Below are positions 61,460 to 64,000 of a stretch of DNA of 64,000 bases, one piece after another. The first letter of the stretch is position 1. Each line of letters begins with the position of its first letter. Position numbers and translations under genes: made by a program. The stretch comes from Ovoidimarina sp038744785 (GTDB taxonomy: Bacteria; Pseudomonadota; Alphaproteobacteria; Rhodobacterales; Rhodobacteraceae). Under the pieces are notes generated by a model. That model worked only from the letters and a program-made list of their open reading frames with translations. It was not told where the DNA came from and ran no database searches. The DNA lies in assembly GCA_038744785.1 (NCBI GenBank), contig JBCDLX010000017.1, forward strand, positions 1 through 64,000. The letters run 5' to 3'.

Positions 61460-61821
61460 ACCAGCATGTGAGATTTGGAGAAGGTGACGCGGCAGATCGC
61501 GATTTCCGGATATTTGCGACCCAAGTCGACACCAGTGACCTGGCCCCCCTGATCGAAAAGCTTCTTCCGGACCAGGGCGCCATCGAAGTGCAGCGCGATG
61601 TGCCCGGGAAGGAGCATGCCTGGCACAAGCACGACACTGACGAAACGTTGGTCGTCCTTGACGGATCTATGCGCTTCTATTGGGATCAGGGAGAGAAGAT
61701 CTGTGGACCAGGAACCGTGATCTCCTTGCCGGCCGGCATGATGCACGGTTCGATCGCGCTCGACGACGGCGCCACGTATTTCATTGCGTTCCATTCGGCC
61801 AAGCTCAACCACCATGGCTGA
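61456..61821 (+). CDS. Small single-domain cupin
   Basis: 121 residues, one complete cupin: motif 1 with His57, His59 and Glu63 in GKEHAWHKHDTDETLVVLDG, motif 2 with His97 in GTVISLPAGMMHGS. All four metal-binding residues are present, so it may be an active metalloenzyme rather than a structural cupin. No helix-turn-helix. It overlaps the YqcI/YcgG gene by 4 bp and the permease gene by 8 bp. Confidence 0.82.
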   Translation: MNQHVRFGEGDAADRDFRIFATQVDTSDLAPLIEKLLPDQGAIEVQRDVPGKEHAWHKHDTDETLVVLDGSMRFYWDQGEKICGPGTVISLPAGMMHGSIALDDGATYFIAFHSAKLNHHG

Positions 61822-63091
61822 GCTGAAAAAAACAATCGGTGCCTGGCGCGGTACAGCAATGATGTTGAACATCGTGCTGGGCGCCGGGCTCTTAACGTTG
61901 CCTGGACTGGCGATGAAAGAGGCCGGTGACGCCGCGCTTCTGGTCTGGCTGGCTTGCGCTGCCGCCTCGATTCCTTTGCTTTACGTCTTTGCGATTATTG
62001 GACGCGAGCACCCCGACGCGGGTGGAATAGCAACATTGATACGCAAGGGGCTGGGCGACATGGGGTACGTGCCAGCTGTTCTTTTGTTTCTAGGCGCCGT
62101 GGCCGTTGGTCTTCCGTCAATCGCGTTGACCGGAGGACACTACGCGGCGTCAGTTTTTGGGGGCTCAGCGGACACCTATGCACTTGTCCTGATCCTCGCC
62201 GCATTTGCCGTGAATCTGTTGTCCCCGGAACGTGCGAGCGGGCTTAATGCAGCGCTTGCGTCTGTTGTCGTCGGTTTTCTTATCGCGATCGCCGTAGTCG
62301 GGTGGGCGACAGTCAAACCCGATCTTACAAGCATAACTGTCGTTCCGGCAAAAATGCCCGAGTTCTCGACCTTCACTCTCGCGTTCATGATGGTCTTCTT
62401 CGCATTTACCGGCTGGGAAGTTGCCGCGAACTTGAGCGGCGAGTTTCAAAACCCCCGGCGGGACTTCCCGCTTGCGATGGGATTATCGTTCGTCGTCGCA
62501 CTGACGCTTTATCTTGTGCTGGCCGTCCTTGTGGCCGCCTACGGACCCGGCGCGGCCAACGCCGCACCGTTCACCGCCATCCTGGGTGCATCTTTCGGGG
62601 CCTGGGGTGAAATACCGGTGGGGATCGTTGCAACGCTCTTGGTGTTTGCAAACCTGACCGCAGCGGTTTGGGCCGTATCAAGAATGGTGTGCTCGGCCGG
62701 GCGCGACGGTGTCTTGCCCGGCAAACTCGCCACGGTATCCAAAGGCGTCCCATCGAACGCGGTCGGTCTGACCGGCGCTGTCCTGATCTCGGTTGTCTTC
62801 GCCTCGATGTTTGGCTGGGTGCATCTTGAAGAGCTTTTGGCAGCTGCCGGACAGAATTTCATCTTACTATATGCGGGGGCCGCACTGGCCCTTCTGCGCC
62901 TGACCTCAAAAAGCGAGCATCGCATACTGGCGCTTCTTTCGCTCGCACTCGTCGCACTGATCGTGTCGGGCCGCGGCCTCGAAGGCATCGTCTATCCCGC
63001 AGGGCTTGCCGGGCTTGGACTTGCCATCGCTTTTTGCCGCAACGGCACAATTCGTGCTTTCCGCAGATTGAACAAGGAACCGAGTTGTTGA
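61814..63091 (+). CDS. APC-superfamily amino-acid permease
   Basis: 425 residues from ATG 61814 (MAELKKTIGAWRGTAMMLNIVLGAGLLTLPG), inside the end of the cupin gene. About 12 membrane segments; the unwound helix-1 motif is VLGAGLLTLPGLAMKEAGDAALLVW, and helix 6 carries FMMVFFAFTGWEVAANLSGEFQNPRRDFPLAM. The layout resembles YjeH/AdiC-type exporters and exchangers. It would move the amino acid substrate or product of the preceding enzymes. Confidence 0.85.
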   Translation: MAELKKTIGAWRGTAMMLNIVLGAGLLTLPGLAMKEAGDAALLVWLACAAASIPLLYVFAIIGREHPDAGGIATLIRKGLGDMGYVPAVLLFLGAVAVGLPSIALTGGHYAASVFGGSADTYALVLILAAFAVNLLSPERASGLNAALASVVVGFLIAIAVVGWATVKPDLTSITVVPAKMPEFSTFTLAFMMVFFAFTGWEVAANLSGEFQNPRRDFPLAMGLSFVVALTLYLVLAVLVAAYGPGAANAAPFTAILGASFGAWGEIPVGIVATLLVFANLTAAVWAVSRMVCSAGRDGVLPGKLATVSKGVPSNAVGLTGAVLISVVFASMFGWVHLEELLAAAGQNFILLYAGAALALLRLTSKSEHRILALLSLALVALIVSGRGLEGIVYPAGLAGLGLAIAFCRNGTIRAFRRLNKEPSC

Positions 63092-63387
63092 AAAAAATTC
63101 GATCCGAGATTCCGGCGTTAACCGGCCTGCAGGCCGAATCCTTGCGAGCAGAATGCATCGCGAAAATCAGGTCAATGAATCCACGTGAGCTTGAACTGCT
63201 CATCAGTTTCGCAGATCAGATCGTGTCGTGCTTCGATCCTGACGCCGTTGACGATTTCCTGAGTTGGCGAACCGACCCAAAAATCGGCAGCCTTCTCCAA
63301 CTCGCAGCAGCGCTAGACGAAGACCGACGCGAACAGCTTTTGTTTGCAGCGGAGGACTACTTTGTGTCTGACAGCACACGGCATTGA
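63085..63387 (+). CDS. Small helical protein of unknown function
   Basis: About 100 residues. No ATG or GTG fits inside the permease overlap except one 51 nt earlier (63034); two TTG codons at 63085 and 63088, after AAGGAA, overlap the permease stop and are the most likely starts (LLKKIRSEIPALTGLQAESL). The chain is mostly helical (LELLISFADQIVSCFDPDAVDDFL; GSLLQLAAALDEDRREQLLFAAEDYF). I do not recognise it; its place at the end of the operon suggests a partner of the cluster. Confidence 0.5.
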   Translation: MLKKIRSEIPALTGLQAESLRAECIAKIRSMNPRELELLISFADQIVSCFDPDAVDDFLSWRTDPKIGSLLQLAAALDEDRREQLLFAAEDYFVSDSTRH

Positions 63388-63396
63388 CCCATCGGG

Positions 63397-64000
63397 TCAG
63401 ACACCATGCGCTCTAAGCCGCCCTAGAACATAGGAACGGAAACGAGCCACTTCGTCGACCGGCGGCACGACGCCCGTGAAAGCGTGGACGTAACCGTCCA
63501 CCCATTTCAGGCGTTCCTCTGCAGGTTCCGACAGGTCGAGCGCGTAGTAGCCGATCTGCTGAAAGTAAAGCACGCGGGCGCGGATATCCGCCTCGCGTGA
63601 CGCATACCCGAACCGCTCAAACATCCGGGCGACTGCAGCGTGGCGGGCGTTGTCGCCCCGGTCGATGACCCGCCTGACCGATCCATCGCGCCGGGCCCAT
63701 TCGCGCACCGCGAAATCCAGCCGATGATTGAACCCCCCGTCGTCAACAAAACAGCGAAACAGGTTCAATACCGCCTCGGTGATCGTCTCCGCAGGCAGTT
63801 CGCTATGGTGGATCAGAACACCGGTGTTCGTTTCTTCCCAACGCGAAAGAAGCTGATCAAGCAGGTCCTGACGGCTCTTGAAGTACCAGTAAAAGCTTGA
63901 CCGCGACACGCCAAGGCGTTCCCCGATGGTCAGGACCTTCACGTCTGACACGCCATCACTGATCAAAAGATCCATCGCGACGTTCAACCAGTCCTCGCGG
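63397..64000 (-). CDS. TetR-family regulator (5' end cut by window)
   Basis: The frame continues through the right edge: EDWLNVAMDLLISDGVSDVKVLTIGERLGVSRSSFYWYFKSRQDLLDQLL is a standard TetR helix-turn-helix and it begins mid-domain, so a TTG at 63987 is not the real start. The C-terminal domain (NHRLDFAVREWARRDGSVRRVIDRGDNARHAAVARMFERFGY) fits a ligand-binding TetR half. Its target is not visible. It converges on the small protein gene. Confidence 0.85.
   Translation of the reverse strand, partial: REDWLNVAMDLLISDGVSDVKVLTIGERLGVSRSSFYWYFKSRQDLLDQLLSRWEETNTGVLIHHSELPAETITEAVLNLFRCFVDDGGFNHRLDFAVREWARRDGSVRRVIDRGDNARHAAVARMFERFGYASREADIRARVLYFQQIGYYALDLSEPAEERLKWVDGYVHAFTGVVPPVDEVARFRSYVLGRLRAHGV

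Overview
The window reads as a chromosomal segment of a marine Rhodobacteraceae (roseobacter-type) alphaproteobacterium. It is GC-rich, tightly packed with many ATGA/GTGA start-stop overlaps, and carries a ChoX-type choline importer, a DUF2484 gene inside the division/cell-wall cluster, an alphaproteobacterial FtsZ with a long linker, and a two-hairpin RNA with anti-Shine-Dalgarno loops of the kind known from Rhodobacter. I found no phage, insertion sequence, CRISPR array or rRNA.

Layout. (1) 1-3359, minus strand: gentisate 1,2-dioxygenase, a salicylate/3-hydroxybenzoate-type flavin monooxygenase and a TRAP solute-binding protein cut by the window edge; probably a small aromatic-acid uptake and ring-opening unit. 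(2) 3495-9009, plus: a PqiA split into two genes, the choline ABC importer choX-choW-choV with a strong hairpin after choX, and an MFS transporter. (3) 9163-33152, minus: a long dcw cluster in transcriptional order mraZ-rsmH-ftsL-ftsI-murE-murF-mraY-murD-[ldh, opposite strand]-ftsW-murG-murC-DUF2484-murB-ddl-ftsQ-ftsA-ftsZ-lpxC-bamD-recN. It makes lipid II, places it at the septum, and adds early lipid A synthesis and outer-membrane assembly. A perfect DnaA box lies upstream of ftsZ and a terminator follows it. (4) 33153-34935: an AT-rich mraZ leader with a probable MraZ box, a divergent small RNA with two CCUCCUCCC loops, and a Hint-like protein gene. (5) 34936-43377: UvrD/PcrA helicase, an FMN alpha-hydroxy-acid oxidase, an SDR, pyruvate carboxylase, a SnoaL-like gene broken by an in-frame stop, and tRNA-Gly.

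(6) 43533-50482: a MerR regulator facing a methyltransferase, a chemotaxis-like trio (dCache-HAMP-PAS-PAS protein without an output domain, CheB, CheD), and a stand-alone glutamate-synthase-like flavoprotein. (7) 50719-53525, minus: a five-gene energy-transduction operon (BtuF-like protein, ExbB, two ExbD, a TonB-like protein without the usual C-terminal domain). (8) 53830-58629: MarC, an unknown membrane protein, two tRNA-Val genes, Hsp20, a PfkB sugar kinase with D-aminoacyl-tRNA deacylase, and a LysR regulator. (9) 58823-64000: a 1-Cys peroxiredoxin, then a divergent cluster of Lrp and Xre regulators against a YqcI/YcgG heme N-oxygenase-family protein, a cupin, an amino-acid permease and a small protein, ending in a partial TetR gene.

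The most interesting items are the anti-SD small RNA beside the dcw promoter, the YqcI/YcgG-cupin-permease cluster (a possible undescribed N-oxygenation pathway), the output-less receptor with CheB/CheD, and the inverted lactate dehydrogenase gene inside the dcw cluster. All functional calls rest on motif recognition by eye; no database search was run.
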